This document shows, piece by piece, positions 1-11,729 of a stretch of DNA of 64,000 nt; the first letter of the stretch is position 1, and every line of letters starts with the position of its first letter. Source of the stretch: Galerina marginata (lineage: Eukaryota > Basidiomycota > Agaricomycetes > Agaricales > Galerinaceae). Where the stretch lies: the NCBI GenBank assembly GCA_023014335.1, contig JAECYW010000010.1:1302001-1366000 (forward strand). The letters run 5' to 3'. Position numbers and translations under genes: made by a program. The notes under the pieces are model-generated. The model saw only the letters and a list, made by a program, of their open reading frames with translations. It searched no databases and was not told the origin of the DNA.

Positions 1-441
1 CAGAAGTTCAGAACTTGCTTTCAAGTGTCAGGACCACTTTTACGGTTATTCAAGTCTTCAAAGTTTTAGGAGCTCCATCGCTATTTGATCATGCTGGCAA
101 CCAAGACGAAATTCACCAGAGAGCTGCCAGAGCCTAGCCCGAATTTAGCCCGAACTTGTCCTGTGTCCATGACAATTGCGAAAGTCGATCCTTGAGTGGG
201 TAATGCAGTCGCATGGAGTAGCTAAAGTCACAAATGCGTTCGAAAGGCTGTCCTTGACGGAACAGTCGGCCATGTTTGCCCACGGCTGTAGCTGATGGAT
301 CATGGAAGTGATGTCTTAAAGAGACAGTTGATTAGAAATCCACAGTGGGACTTCCGGTAGTATATAAACATGGAGACCCGGAATGTGAAATCGTTACACC
401 CTATCACCTCCTACTAACTTCTAAGCAAAGGACCGTACAAG

Positions 442-1218
442 ATGCCCGTTGTCGAGATCGCTTGGTGGCCTGCTTCCGATGCCCTCTTGGCCGACCCTAC
501 GATTGTCGCCCCTGCTCTGGAATACATCTCGAAGGTCGATGGCTGTCTTGGGTATGTCCGGGAAATATGTGTTTACAAATAAATGCTCACTAGATCTCCC
601 AATCAGTATATACTCTGGACTAGTCGAGGAAGACAAGAAGACCGTTTATGCCTTTATTGGTCTGACTGGGACTCTTTATCCGGAGGCTTATACAGTGTAA
701 TTGATGCACCTTTTCAGTTTGGGAAACCGTCGAACACCACAAGACCCTTATGAAGCATCCAGAATATCCTGCGATCCTTGGTCTTGCGCCTTCGGTTGGC
801 GGTGAACTGAAGCTCAACCACGTCAACTACATCAAGGACTTTGTCCCCGCCCTCACTGCACCGACCACCGAAATCCTTGGAATTACATTAAAGGAGGGAA
901 AGACCAAGGAGGACTTGGAGAACGTACTCAACAAGCTCGCCGTAAGACTCGACGCCGCAAATTCCAAATACGCGCCTGTCACTTGGGGCCCAACCGTGGA
1001 AGATCCCAATAAATTCTTTTTGTCGATTGGATGGGATAGTGCGAAGGTCAGTTAGCCCCCGTGTATCTGAACGTTACGAGTCAGCTGTTAAACATTTTCC
1101 CGCTTTACAGGCCCATGGGGACATTGTGGGCGAACCCGCCTTCCTCCCCGACCTGACTGAATTGCGAAGCACTGCCGACCTCAACATGTCTCACGCCAGC
1201 CTTAAAAAGCACTTCTGA
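442..1218 (+). CDS. ABM (antibiotic biosynthesis monooxygenase)-type dimeric alpha/beta-barrel protein
   Basis: Four exons fit with open phase: 442-551, 607-659, 718-1046 and 1111-1218, giving about 199 residues. The second exon (53 bp) restores the segment GCLGIYSGLVEEDKK and joins to VWETVEHHKTLMKHPEYP. This matches the conserved end of a fungal ABM-like half-domain. A second half follows (ITLKEGKTKEDLENVLNKL to FFLSIGWDSAKAHGD), so two ferredoxin-like repeats are likely. Members of this fold are small cytosolic oxygenases, or binding proteins without a known substrate. No cofactor motif is visible and the substrate cannot be assigned. The start is the first ATG in frame, and no signal peptide is seen. 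The nearest neighbours are F-box and SDR copies, but no functional link is shown. Family confidence is good; function is unknown. Confidence 0.8.
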
Positions 1219-1742
1219 CTACATGATGGTCCAGCGTTTTACGAAGTTGGCGATCGTAGGGTCTACTTGACAAAGACAAGGATGTAATTTTAACTTCAAG
1301 TGAAACTTTATCTCGATTCCAAAATTATGGCCGGCTATTCGCTTTTCGCGTCTGGCAGAGTAAATTTAGGGTGGTGTAACCAAGCGCTCTGGCCCTTGAG
1401 AATCGTCCCCTTCCAGCAGCGAGTCGCGTCGATGAAGATAAAAGTAGAGTGTATAACTGTGGATGGAAGCCATGTTACATATTGAGCATGTTGAGGGGTG
1501 AACCTGGGAGCTTCGTCCTGATTTTTTGCCAATTTATCTTCATACGCGCACGCCGTAGGTCCACGTTGAGGGAATAAACTGCCTTCAATCATCCCATCTT
1601 GCAAGGTCCATCCTAATACTTGAGAAATTCATGTGACGGGGAATTAATTTTCGGAGTGCGTTACTGCAATCAGAGAGGTATAAGATAATAATTTGAGCAG
1701 CGATTGTGATATAATCACCCAGAGTAAAACAGGCCATAAAAT
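1219..1742. other. intergenic, no gene seen
   Basis: This stretch separates the ABM gene from the end of the F-box-like copy. Only short unsupported frames occur on both strands. It probably holds the 3' untranslated ends of the two convergent genes. Confidence 0.5.
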
Positions 1743-3411
1743 TCAAAAATCGGAGCAGACACAAGATTCTGGATGTTTATACCTGTCGAAGTTGTTGCTG
1801 GCATTCCGCCAATGGCCGTGAAAGATTTCAAAGGGATCGTAAGCGATATTAAAGGATATGACGCTGGGATGGTCCTTAAGGACTGCAGCCTGCATAGTCG
1901 ATCTGCGTGCTTCTTTGGACAAGGCATTTAATGGCGATTGACGATCGCGAGAAACCAGGGAAAGTGCTTTAACGCCATGGAATAAGGCAAGGCATAAACG
2001 CACATAGCTTGCTTGACTGACTAAAATCTTGTCCTCGGGGCCAGAGAAAAAGGGTAAGGCGATATTCAAACGAGATACCCTATTCAATTTCCCAAATTCC
2101 AACTCGTCTTGTAAAATTTGGGGCTGATCAGATGTTCCATGAGGCAACAGACACATAGTAATCAAAGGTTCTATGTTCATATCGGAGAGTCGCTTGTCAA
2201 GGATGGAGAATTTGGTCGAAAGACCCTCGCCGTTGGACAGTTGTAGTTCGTTTGGGTTGTTCGTTTGAACTAAGTCATAAATGATGTTGATGAATTTTAA
2301 ACTGGGGAATGATATTGGTTGTGCAAAAAAGTAAACAGCTTGATCCAGAGTGCCAGTAAACGAAACGAAATGAACCATGTTGCATTCTGCGGACGACAAG
2401 AGTGTTGGAGGGAGATTGAAGTCTTGACCACCGAAAGTTACCCTCCGTAGAAGTGGAAGCTGAAGACATGCTCTGCATCACTGCGAACAGAGAGTCACGA
2501 TAGGAAAAGGAAATTTTTATCTCCTCCAATCGTGGAACTGCGTCAATAATCCAAGGGAAAATAAAATGTCGAAATTCTTCCGCGGGGATGGAAGTCAAGA
2601 GTGACAACGTTAGGGAGGAAATCGGCGAGCATTTAAGGGCGCCAAATATCCATGGGGCAAAAGGCGGGAGAAGGAGGAAGTCGGAACTGAGATCGAGGCT
2701 TGTTAAGTTGCTTTGTAATTGAAGTGGAGGCTTTGAGAGTGGAATTGGGTTTCTTCTGGGTATTTCCTTATATCTCCAATCACTACCTTCCAGGAAACGG
2801 TCCTCTGTCCTGAAAGACAAGTATTTAACAAATAAGGCGCCTGATTCCTTGCCATATGAGTGCAGTTGTGGATTCCAGGAGTTCGAACCTGTAATTGGTG
2901 TTGAATGCCATCGGGTATGGACTCGGATGTGACACCTGGAGAGAGTTGCACTTCTGCAAAATAGTTTCCAATAACTCGACAAACGCAGGCATAAAATTCG
3001 CATGGAATCGGTGTGAAGGGAATAGGGATAGAGCGCTATGGTAGCGTTTCCGATAGAAGACAGGCGCGAGATGAGTTTGTTAACGCGACGGATGTTCCAT
3101 GTAAGCAAGCCTGCTTTGAACGTCCCCCTGGCCTTCGGCTCAGTAAAAACGCAATCAAACCGCTGGACAGAAACTAGCGAGAAATTGAATGTTAGTGCAG
3201 TGACTTTGTCTGAATAACCTCTCCAACTGGGTCTTATAGTACAAGACGTTCCAGGGTCCGGTAGTCCCCGTCTGGCTAGATAAACAGGTGTAGCGAGAAA
3301 GGCGAGGTCTCGGCAGGAAAGTCCTATGTTCATGATATCTTGAGGTTGTAAATGCTCCAGGATCTCCAGGAAAAGGTCTGTGGGTAGGGCGAACAGATCA
3401 AATGGCGCCAT
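1743..3411 (-). pseudogene. F-box-like/LRR-type protein, frameshifted copy 1
   Basis: The reading frame opens with MAPFDLFALPTDLFLEILEH, a typical F-box start, followed by LQPQDIMNIGLSCRDL. It stays similar along its length to the copy at 19.17-20.86 kb. Translation alone gives two overlapping frames. Comparison with the second copy shows single-base indels near 3000 and again between about 2850 and 2880, so the stretch between them reads in another frame with an in-frame stop. A further one-base insertion near 2487 leads into the frame ending CVCSDF at 1743. No GT-AG intron explains these shifts. Intact relatives would act as substrate adaptors of SCF ubiquitin ligases. I judge it a recent pseudogene, although indel errors in the assembly remain possible. 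Confidence 0.65.
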
Positions 3412-3784
3412 TCGTTTAACACGAATCGGCTTTCAAGGGTTCCAAAGGGAGGGCAGGGAACAAGGAGGAAGGAGTACGAAACTAAGGACCGACCGCTGCG
3501 GCAACTGACCGCGCATCAATGACATCGCTTAGGCTGTTGCAATTTTTTGTGGGAACTTTCGATACCTTGACTAAGCATGTACAAATGAACGGTCAGTAAA
3601 CGTCAGAATATCTCTGATGCGATAGTATTATTCACTTTGATTCAGATTATGATGCTGAGGGAATGAACATCAGAGGAAAAGAAACGAAACGCGATAGTTC
3701 GATCATTTGACTGCAAACGGAAAGGAATGAAAAAGAATCAAACCAGCCCCATCAATGACATCGCCAAAGAAGCGCTGTATAAAA
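3412..3784. other. intergenic between F-box copy 1 and SDR copy A
   Basis: No coding frame is supported. A short motif (catcaatgacatcg) near 3514 recurs near 3750 and, altered, near 5690, where it lies just downstream of SDR copies A and B. This looks like duplicated 3' flanking sequence. Confidence 0.45.
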
Positions 3785-5202
3785 CTATACGTGCTCGACT
3801 TGCTCCTCTAGCCATTTCCACAGGTCTGCCGACAGTTTTGGATCCTCCGCGGCTGGGATTCGCAACTCCTACACGCGCCCATGGAATGAGGTACTAGATC
3901 CATCATTAGATTCAGCAAAGTAGTCGTGCAGATTGGTTTACCTTTCCGTTAAATTCAAGTCCTTCGTGCGTCGTTCCCGCCCTATAGTTGGGTCAAGGCG
4001 CCAAACGAGGCAGGAGAATAGAGAGGTCTCTGAGCGAGCAAGGCGATGTAAGAAAACGGACAGGTTATTAAGTCAGAGTGGATTGCACAGTACGCCGATA
4101 AAATCCTGGAACTTGGGTAAGTGCCGGTGTAGTTCGGAGCGCAAAAGACCGGGATGGAGCGACGAGGAGATGATGCCGTGGTCGCCATATCCTTCGCGCC
4201 AACTCATTGGAGAACAGCACATTGCCCTGGGACATCGGGTGAGACCATGAGGTTGGAGACTTGGTTTGTGGGTAAGCTCACAAGTTTGCTCTGAGAATAC
4301 AGTCCATGTGTGCCCACTGGCAGCTTCTTCCTACCTGGACTGTCCTTAAAGGTATTGAACTCCACAGTGCTTGAAACACGTGATGTGAAGGAGGATGTAT
4401 TTACGACACGCGCTTTACCATCTGCACTGGACTTGGCTCCCGCTAGGAGGTTAGGGATTAATAGTTTGGTGAAGTAAAAATGTCCTGTGAAGGAAAGAAG
4501 ATCAGCATGTGAATTTCGAGAGTCTAAACAATAGTGTGCACCTAATACATTCGTTCCAAATTGAAGGTATTATCCTTGAGCTGTTAACTGCTCAATTGGT
4601 GAAGCCATGACGCCTCTGAATCGCATAAGACCGTCAATTATCCAGTAAAGACAAAGGAGAAAAGATGACGAACGCGTTGTTAAAGAGGATATGAAGGTCC
4701 TTCTCCTTTCTGTTCATGCCCGAAAAAATTAGAAAGGCACGATACCCCAAATCAAACGGTGACCGCACCTCTGGAATTCCTCAACAGCTGCTTTTACCGA
4801 CTTCAAATCGGCCAAGTCCAACTTGAGAGGGATTCCCTCTTTGCCGGTCTGTGCTTTTAGGTCGTCTATAGCCTGTTAAACTTTCTCCTGGTTTCGACCA
4901 GCCAAGTATACTTTCGCATTGTGTTGTAGAGGTGCCTAGTCGGTTCAATACGCGTTCTTAGCTTTACAAATGTCGAATGAAAATGCAGCGCGGCTGAATA
5001 CAAACCTTTGCCGTTTCCTTTCCGACACCTGGAGAAATGGTCAATTAAGTTGGATTGGACGGTGTGCTATACGTTTTAAAGGCTCGCCAGTATTAGCTCC
5101 TGTCACAATGATCACCTTTCCCGAGAGGTCGGGTATATCGTCGGGAGAAAATTTGCTCTTTGGTGGGAAAGTCTCTGACAAGAAAGAAAATAGGATGCCC
5201 AT
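3785..5202 (-). pseudogene. short-chain dehydrogenase/reductase copy A, degenerate
   Basis: The start is preserved: MGILFSFLSETFPPKSKF then the Rossmann entry [12 protein letters not shown]. The same intron layout as the intact copies can be followed. Further on, the segment matching [13 protein letters not shown] in intact paralogues reads with a shift and stop near 4575. One extra base near 3857 breaks the C-terminal exon before the tail that would end EEQVEHV. The product would be truncated. It is a tandem sister of copy B: the starts are about 1927 bp apart and the upstream sequence is also duplicated. The block at 3785-5202 is therefore best read as a decaying SDR gene. Confidence 0.7.
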
Positions 5203-5712
5203 TGTATAATAGAAACCTTGGTGGTTTGAGAAGAGCCTGGTCCTGAGAACCCCCTCGTAGAGGAGTCGGTTGAGGAGTGTGGGCAGGCGGATTTAAACTG
5301 GACGAAAAGTGTCTCTGGAATAGAACGGTGTCTGGGCTAGTTGTTCAATGTGATAAAGGGTAGTGAGTACCACATGTACGGAACCCATCGTTTAAGTATG
5401 GACGGCTTTCGCAGACGGCGGGGAAAGAGAAACGACGAACGAAGCGTACTTGCGGCAAAGCTGAGCGGCTGCCGGGCATGACATGTCAACGATGATGTCG
5501 TCGGGGCCGATTGATAAAGTGACCGAGTACCAAATTTCGATTTGTCTTCTGGAAATGCTGAACCTAACTCGATCTTGAGATTTTGGGGACAGGTGCTCGA
5601 CATGTAGAAGTTAGAAGTAATGCATCTGAAAATTGGCGTCAAAATGTTTTGCTTTTGGTTATATATGTACTCAAGTACAATAAACGCATCAATGACGTCG
5701 TCAAAGAAGGGC
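5203..5712. promoter_or_regulatory. upstream region of SDR copy A, duplicated upstream of copy B
   Basis: No gene is supported here. The stretch from the start of copy A to about 5460 is clearly related to 7130-7360 upstream of copy B. Shared pieces include gtgggcaggcggatttaaa, the segment accacatgtacggaaccca and the ggggaaagagaaacgac run. The TTTAAA-type element about 90 bp upstream of the start is a candidate TATA-like core in both. Confidence 0.45.
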
Positions 5713-7129
5713 TCTAAACCTGCTCGACTTGTTCCTCCTAGCCATTTCCACAGGTCTGCCGCCAGCTTTGGATCCTCCGCGGCTGGGTTCGCAACGTCCT
5801 ACACGCGCCCATGGAATGAGGTACTAAATCCATCATTAGATCCAGCAAAACAATAGAAGTGCAGATAGGTGTACCTTTCCGTTGAATTCAAGTCCTTCGG
5901 GCATCGTTCCAGCCCACAGTTGGGTCAAGGCGCCGAACGAGGCAGGATAATAGAGAGGAGTCTAAGTGCAAGGCCTATGTAAGAAGACGGGAGGTTTAAT
6001 AATAAATAGAGTGGACTGCACGTACGAGGAGAAAATCCTGGAACTTGGGTATATGACGTTGTAGATCGGAGCGTAAACTACCGGGATGGAGGGACGAGGA
6101 GACGATGCCGTGATCGCCGTATCTTCGCGCCAACTCATTGGAGTAATAGCACATTGCCCTGGGTACATCGGGTGAGACACATGAGGATGAAGGTTTGATT
6201 TGCGAGTAAGCTCACGAGTTTGCTTTGGCAGTAAAGCATGTTTGTGCCCAGCTTCTTCCTTGCTGGACTGTCCTTCACGGTGTTGAAGTCCACCGTGCTT
6301 GCAATACGGGATGCGAAGGAAGATGTATTTATGACACGCGCTTTACCATCTACACTGGACTCGGCTCCCGCTAGGAGGTTGGGAATTAATAGCTTGGTGA
6401 AGTAGAAGTGTCCTGTGGAGCAAAGAAGGTCAGCACATGGATTTCGAGAGTCTAGAAATAGTGTGCACCTAATACGTTTCGTTCCGAATTGAAGGATCAT
6501 ATCCTTGAGCTGTTAACTGCTCCACTGGGCAAGCCATGACGCCTCTGAATGGTAAAGACAATCAGTTATCCGGTAAAGGATATAAAGGAGATAACAAACG
6601 CACGCGTTGTTAAAGAGGACATGAAGTTCCTTTTCCTTGCTGTTCGTGCCAGAAAAAATAAGAGTACAAAACCCAAAATTAAACAGGGACCGCACCTCTG
6701 GAATTCCTCAACAGATGCTCTTATCGACTTCAAATCGGCCAAGTCCAAAGTGAGAGGAATTCCCTCCTTCCCAGTCTGTGCCTTTAGGTCGTTTATAGCC
6801 TGTTGAACCTTCTCTTGGCTTCGACCAGCCAAGTATACTTTCGCATTGTGTTGTAGAAGTGCCTGAAGGGTTCAATATGCGTTCTCAGCTTTACAAATGT
6901 CGAATTAAAGTGCAGTGTGGCAGAATACACACCTTTGCCGTTTCCTTTCCGACACCTGGCAGAATGGTCGATTAAGTTGGGTTGAGCGGTGCGATATACG
7001 TTTCAAAGGCTCACCAGTATTGGCTCCTGTCACAATGATCACCTTTCCCGAGAGATCGGGTATGTCATCGGGAGAAAATTTGCTCTTTGGCGGGAAAGAT
7101 TCTGACAAGAAAGAAAGTAGGATGCCCAT
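5713..7129 (-). pseudogene. short-chain dehydrogenase/reductase copy B, degenerate
   Basis: Exons can be followed from MGILLSFLSESFPPKSKF through [32 protein letters not shown] and KELHVLFNNAGVM. The catalytic LYCQSKL segment is still present. Frame is lost by an extra base after the codons for QGYD (near 6495), another in the following TNVLG segment (near 6478), an extra base in the GNVLF-type exon (near 6150) and extra bases in the last exon near 5780. Each is a single-base change seen by comparison with the copies at 12.2-18.4 kb. The original enzyme would have been an NAD(P)-dependent oxidoreductase of the classical SDR family, retinol-dehydrogenase-like. Now it is most likely non-functional. 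Confidence 0.7.
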
Positions 7130-7485
7130 TGTGTGATGGAAATGGTGGTGGTTCGAGAAGAGCCTGGTCGCTGAGAATCCCTGATCAGGAAGAGAGTTGG
7201 TTAAGAAGCGTGGGCAGGCGGATTTAAATAGGATGAAAATGTCCCGGAGCTAGTGGTTCGATGTGTTGAGGGATAGTGAGAACCACATGTACGGAACCCA
7301 TCTTTATGTATGCAGACGGTGGGGAAGAGAAACGACGCGTACTTACGGCAAACCTGAACGAATGCCATGAGATGCCGGATGATTATTTTTATTTTTGATG
7401 TTCAAATAATTTCGAGGTTCAGTGGCTGTGCAATCACTCTCTCCCTCAGTCAGGACTCAGTACCCATGAAATAGGACTGCTCTGG
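7130..7485. promoter_or_regulatory. divergent intergenic region, SDR copy B / LYR gene
   Basis: This holds the duplicated upstream block of SDR copy B (TTTAAA element near 7225) and then the promoter side of the LYR-motif gene, which is transcribed the other way. No coding frame is supported. Confidence 0.45.
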
Positions 7486-8646
7486 ATGAATGAAAGTTAT
7501 GTACCAGCCGAATCACTCGCTTTCCGCGCCAAATTAGCCAAGCTAGTGTCGCCATTACGGCGCATTCGAACTAGGACTCCTTTCTTCCGCCTAGCCGCGC
7601 ACAGAATTCCAACACTATGGTCTTTGTACCGAGGGCTGCTAAAGAACTCGCCAACCGAACATGTAAGTTAATTATCTACAAACATTCTGATCTCCATCCA
7701 ACTTATGTTATCATCTCGTAGGTAAAATTCCGCGTGAGGCTTCTATTTCGCGAAAATCGACACCTAACTGGGGTGGCCAAAACACGAGAGCGTCTGAACC
7801 TTGCGTATAAGGTAAGTTTCTCGAGACAGACCGTGATGTGCTTTGCCTACCATTTCTTATTAGTACCTGGACTTCTTTAGAAAAGCTACAGAGGGCGACA
7901 AACATTGTCAAGACGTCATGCTCAGGTATTCGCGGTTGATCGAGATGAAAAGAGACAAGGCTCGCATGACCAGGTTAATGTACGAGGAATTGGCGAGTTA
8001 TTTTCCACATCTACTTTTCCATTATTCTAAATGGCGTTCGACTACTAGGATTGGCTAGAACAGCGCCGCAATCAGCCCATTATGACTGGCAGTTTCATTC
8101 GTCCAAGCTTGTTCAACGTTCCTCTTCCACGGCTGAAACCGCAACCCCAGGCCACTACCATGATATTCAGCAAGCGTATCAAAGCACGACAATGGCGCCA
8201 TGACCGGAAGAAAGAATTAGAGGAACAACTTGCGGATCTGGCCATCGAACGGACAGTTCGAAGAGGGATTGCGTCGTCTTGTTGGATTTTCATTTCCGGC
8301 CTGTTATTCAGGTCCAGCTGCTGCTGAATGGAGTATGTTGCGTCGTTGCAGGTTACAGGACTACAGTCCTAATGTCCATGTTTTTGTAGCCCAGCCCATC
8401 CTTGACGCCATCGAAGGCATAAAGGACAGCCAACGCCGTGAACAAGTCAGGGCTGCGACGCCCTATCCACCAGAGCTCATAAAGTCCGTCTTCGAAGCCC
8501 GACGCGAAAGAATCCGCAACAAGACACGCGAAAAGGAACGAGAACGGCGCGGTGAAGTCCTGAAAAGCACTCTTAAGCGCCAGCGACGCGGTCCGCCTGC
8601 TCACGTCTTGGCCAAATGGTCCCCGGAGCGCAGGGCGATGGACTAG
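7486..8646 (+). CDS. LYR-motif (Complex1_LYR-like) protein, possibly C-terminally truncated
   Basis: Exons 7486-7662 and 7722-7811 are clear, as is one beginning at 7864. The acceptors of the later exons, near 8051-8060 and 8390, are less certain. The first exon carries PTLWSLYRGLLK, the LYR tripeptide that opens the LYRM helix. It is followed by basic helices (FRVRLLFRENRHL, YLDFFRKATEGDKHCQDVML). LYRM proteins are usually small mitochondrial matrix factors that bind acyl carrier protein and help build Fe-S clusters or respiratory complexes. This one is longer, with a charged C-terminal region (EARRERIRNKTREKERERR). A TAG at 8644-8646 ends the frame, but the same frame stays open to 8853 with a conserved-looking tail. 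A rearranged relative at 14.2-14.7 kb suggests the ancestor read through this point. LYR assignment is moderate. Confidence 0.6.
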
Positions 8647-8853
8647 AGTCGCAGCGGAGTCCTGAGCGAGGTGGGCTATGTCGCGTTAGTGAAGCGCCGG
8701 CTTGGGTTCAAGCTTAAGGACCCGGAGGCAGGGCTGGAGCTTGGTGAGCCGGAGAATAGGCCGATCCTTGATCAAGTTGTAAAGCTTATTCGAACGGAGA
8801 ACAAGAAGCGGGCTGTTGAAGAAGAGTTGATCACACATAACTCGCGTCATTGA
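8647..8853 (+). pseudogene. detached C-terminal tail of the LYR-type gene
   Basis: Directly after the TAG at 8644-8646 the same frame continues without a stop through SLSEVGYVALVKRRLGFKL-type sequence to TGA at 8851-8853. The matching stretch in the fragment at 14.48-14.65 kb has three fewer bases around the stop, which would give an open reading there. Either the tail is lost from the present protein, or an unseen splice or read-through includes it. Confidence 0.4.
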
Positions 8854-9359
8854 GGCCAGATCTTATGCTTGCCGCGAGTCAACATTTCCCAGATTGACCA
8901 CCTTGCAACGTTCCGGCAATGGCGTCCTCTTCTTTGGGACTTTCTTGGATGCTCGCGCGAACATTTGCCGCTCTTTTAATGACGGACAAGCATTAGTGCA
9001 CAATGTATTATCCCCCTAATTCTTGGCCAGCAATTTCAATGAGTCTGCCATTCTTCGCTTAAAATAGTATGGACTGACAAGAATTCTCGGGAGATTGCAA
9101 AGGCTCAGCGCTCAGGATCGTTGTTGCCGTTTTGTAAGTCGGTATTACGTTGATTTTTGCTTGCGGGGTGGAATAAGTCTGTACCAAGTATCACAAGTAA
9201 TATTTTTATTCAAATACATGTGTTTTTTTCACCGTTAGTATTGCCCCGGTTCACGTCCAGTGCATTATCTTGGGGCATAGATGATCCCGGTCCGAACCAT
9301 TAGCACGTGACTGTTTCACCAAGGCGCTAATTTGCATGGATTTCCCCTAGCAATGTACC
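8854..9359. other. intergenic, no gene seen
   Basis: AT-rich stretch between the LYR-type gene and the Zn2Cys6 gene. No supported frame or repeat was recognised. It presumably includes the promoter of the downstream gene. Confidence 0.45.
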
Positions 9360-11729
9360 ATGCCAGCGACACCTGTATCTATCGGGGTTGCCAAATTTCG
9401 TGATACCGCGAATCAACTGCTTATTCGCTTTCTGGACGCCACGCAGGATGAGGAAACTTTCGCCAAATCCTGGCTCGACCTTGCAACTGACCTTGTGAGT
9501 AATCTGCCTTTGATGTCAGACCATTCAGCTTACAGCTTCTATTGAAGATTGCTATTTCCAAGGAACGCTCTGATTTGAAGATTTCTACCCCTTCCCTGGG
9601 GCCTATTGCGCAAATTGCAGGAATTTTTTCAGTAGTAGCAAGGAGTAAACGTTCACCATCGTATGGTGAGGTCAAGGCTGCCCTCAATGGATTTCTGCCT
9701 AATTCCTTGAATCCAATTCGTGGTGCGTCACCTGTACTTAGTACTAAGTAGATGGTCGTCTGATAACTGACACTGCCTTTAGCAACTTCGTCCAATGCTG
9801 AAACCCGCAGTCAAGTAAATTCGGTGGACACCGCAACTCACGTTCAAGCGCATTCGTCGAATCTCCGAACTCCCGTTCAAGCGCATTCGTCGAATCTCCG
9901 AACTCCCGTTCAAAAGGATTTGTTGGCTCCTATAAAATTGGTAACGCAGGAATGTTCTTGGTCCCCCATTTCCGCCCCTCCTGGATCGGTCCCACTTGCA
10001 GCGGTCGGTCCTGAGGTTTCCACCTTGCCCCACGTCGGCCATTACAATGCCCAATCAACCCTGAATAAGCTGGCCCATCCGATGGCGGGTGCTGGACTGT
10101 CTGCCATTTCTCCGCCCAGCTTGGAACCATCTGCAACAGGTTCGACTCCCTCCGGTGTTCTTGGTCCTGAACGTAGAAATGAAATGCAAGTTTCGCCCAT
10201 CGCACACTCGGCGGATGATGCATCGGTTCTGCGCCCTTCCACACCCACAGAAAGTGTGGCCCCCGCACCAGCCATTGTCTCAAGACGCGAGACGCAGGTC
10301 AAGTTAATCCTCCCAGATCCTCCTCCAACCGATAATTTGCAAACACTGTTACCCGTTTTGGCAGCGACTGGGACGAAACGCAAGGCAACGCAGTCAAGAA
10401 AGCCGGAAAACGATGGCCCGGCTGACAACGAGGAAATGCAGCCCCAGAGCAAGAAGAGGAAAGTTTGTGTTGTTTCCGCGAAGTGCGTTCCAGACTATGG
10501 TCATGGAGACGATGACGAGGATGGTCAAGGTGGCGGAGATAAACCCGGCATTCCACCTACGGACGAGTACGTAGTCAACTACGACTCCGAGAATGATCAA
10601 GAAGTTCGCAATCACCCAGTGCATCAGCGTAGCTCAAGACCATATCGAGCAGAACTTCCATGCACTTCGTGTCGGAGGGACCAAACGCAATGCTGGCTGT
10701 ATACCGAGAGAAGAAACAAAGCCTGCAGACGCTGTGCGCGAAAGAAGATGCGCTGTTCTATTGCCACAGAGAAGAAGACAAGCCTCAAAGTCCAACGCGC
10801 CACAAACCGGTGTCCCAAGGATGACGACCTCGTTGAAGAGAACCGGGAGGACGATGAACTTGGGGAGGATGAGGCTGAGTTTAATCCTTCGAGTTCAAAG
10901 GGAAAGGCTCGTCAGGTTTCGCAAAAGCCCTTCAAAGGAAGGGGTTCCTCGGCGTTCGGAGGTGCAAAGGAAATGAAACGTAACAAACGTTATTCGAAAT
11001 GTGAGTTCTGTGTATTTATCTTTCATCTGCGTTGCTTTCTAAGTTCGTTTCAGCGATCCCAATGGGTCCGGCGGGCGCTGGCGCTTCTACTAGCTTTTCC
11101 GCTCTTGCTTCCTTGGAGCGGTGTATGAATGAAATTGAACAGCAACACAGGTTGCGCATGGACGATCTCGAGGATACCGTTCATCAGGTTAATGGAAAGG
11201 TCAAAACTTTGGGGGCTTGGACAACGCACAAGTTTGACATTGTCCAAGAGCAGCAGACTGGTATACTGAAAGCCCTAACAGCGGTCACCGAATCATACAA
11301 GGAGATGGTAGTAACTCTGTCCAGGGTCAACCAGTTGATACCGCCCACCATGACTGAGGCCTTTGAAACTGCTATTCATCAATTTGGAGGCGTGATGCCA
11401 AACGGGAGTCGTCCTGAGAGTCAACCACCACCATCTACTGTTTTTCCACAACATCTGACAGTGCAGGTGCATGATGATATGAGTGGGAAAGCCCTTGTGA
11501 AAATGTTTGGCTCCTTTGTGAACTCCAACACGCTGGCCAACCCAGGTCTGTTATTTCTGTATCCGTTTTATTCAATCTTCTTCTGACATATTTGGCGACA
11601 GAACTAACAGATGGCCCAGCTGAATCACGCAAAGGTGGCTCAGTCAGCCATGGCCAGGACCTCGCCTTAACCCCCCCTCATGGGCTCCAACTCCCTTGTT
11701 CCCATGATTCACCGATGGCACCGCGATGA
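9360..11729 (+). CDS. coiled-coil protein with internal Zn2Cys6 cluster
   Basis: Five exons join in phase: 9360-9494, 9536-9722, 9783-11000, 11054-11545 and 11602-11729, about 719 residues. Around residues 400-433 lies a cysteine pattern CX2CX6CX10CX2CX6C rich in Arg and Lys (CTSCRRDQTQC ... CRRCARKKMRC). This fits the fungal Zn2Cys6 binuclear cluster. It is preceded by a basic nuclear-localisation-like stretch (QPQSKKRKVC) and by acidic runs. Downstream, residues about 514-610 are helical and coiled-coil-like (LERCMNEIEQQHRLRMDDLEDTV). The N-terminal half is Pro/Ser-rich and includes an exact 11-residue repeat. Zn2Cys6 proteins are normally DNA-binding regulators with the cluster near the N-terminus, so a mid-protein position is typical only of a poorly studied basidiomycete group. 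The target is unknown. Confidence 0.7.
9841..9906. repeat. two exact 33-bp tandem units inside coding exon 3
   Basis: The 33-bp unit starting cgttcaagcgcattcgtcg occurs twice in succession (9841-9873, 9874-9906) and a third copy begins at 9907 before diverging. It encodes two in-frame 11-residue units (VQAHSSNLRTP). Being a multiple of three it keeps the frame. Confidence 0.9.

Noticed and set aside
4970..7136. Plus-strand frames reading NTNLCRFLSDTW-type sequence twice (4970-5209, 6915-7136)
   Set aside because: They are antisense shadows of the first exons of SDR copies A and B. Their similarity only reflects the tandem duplication.
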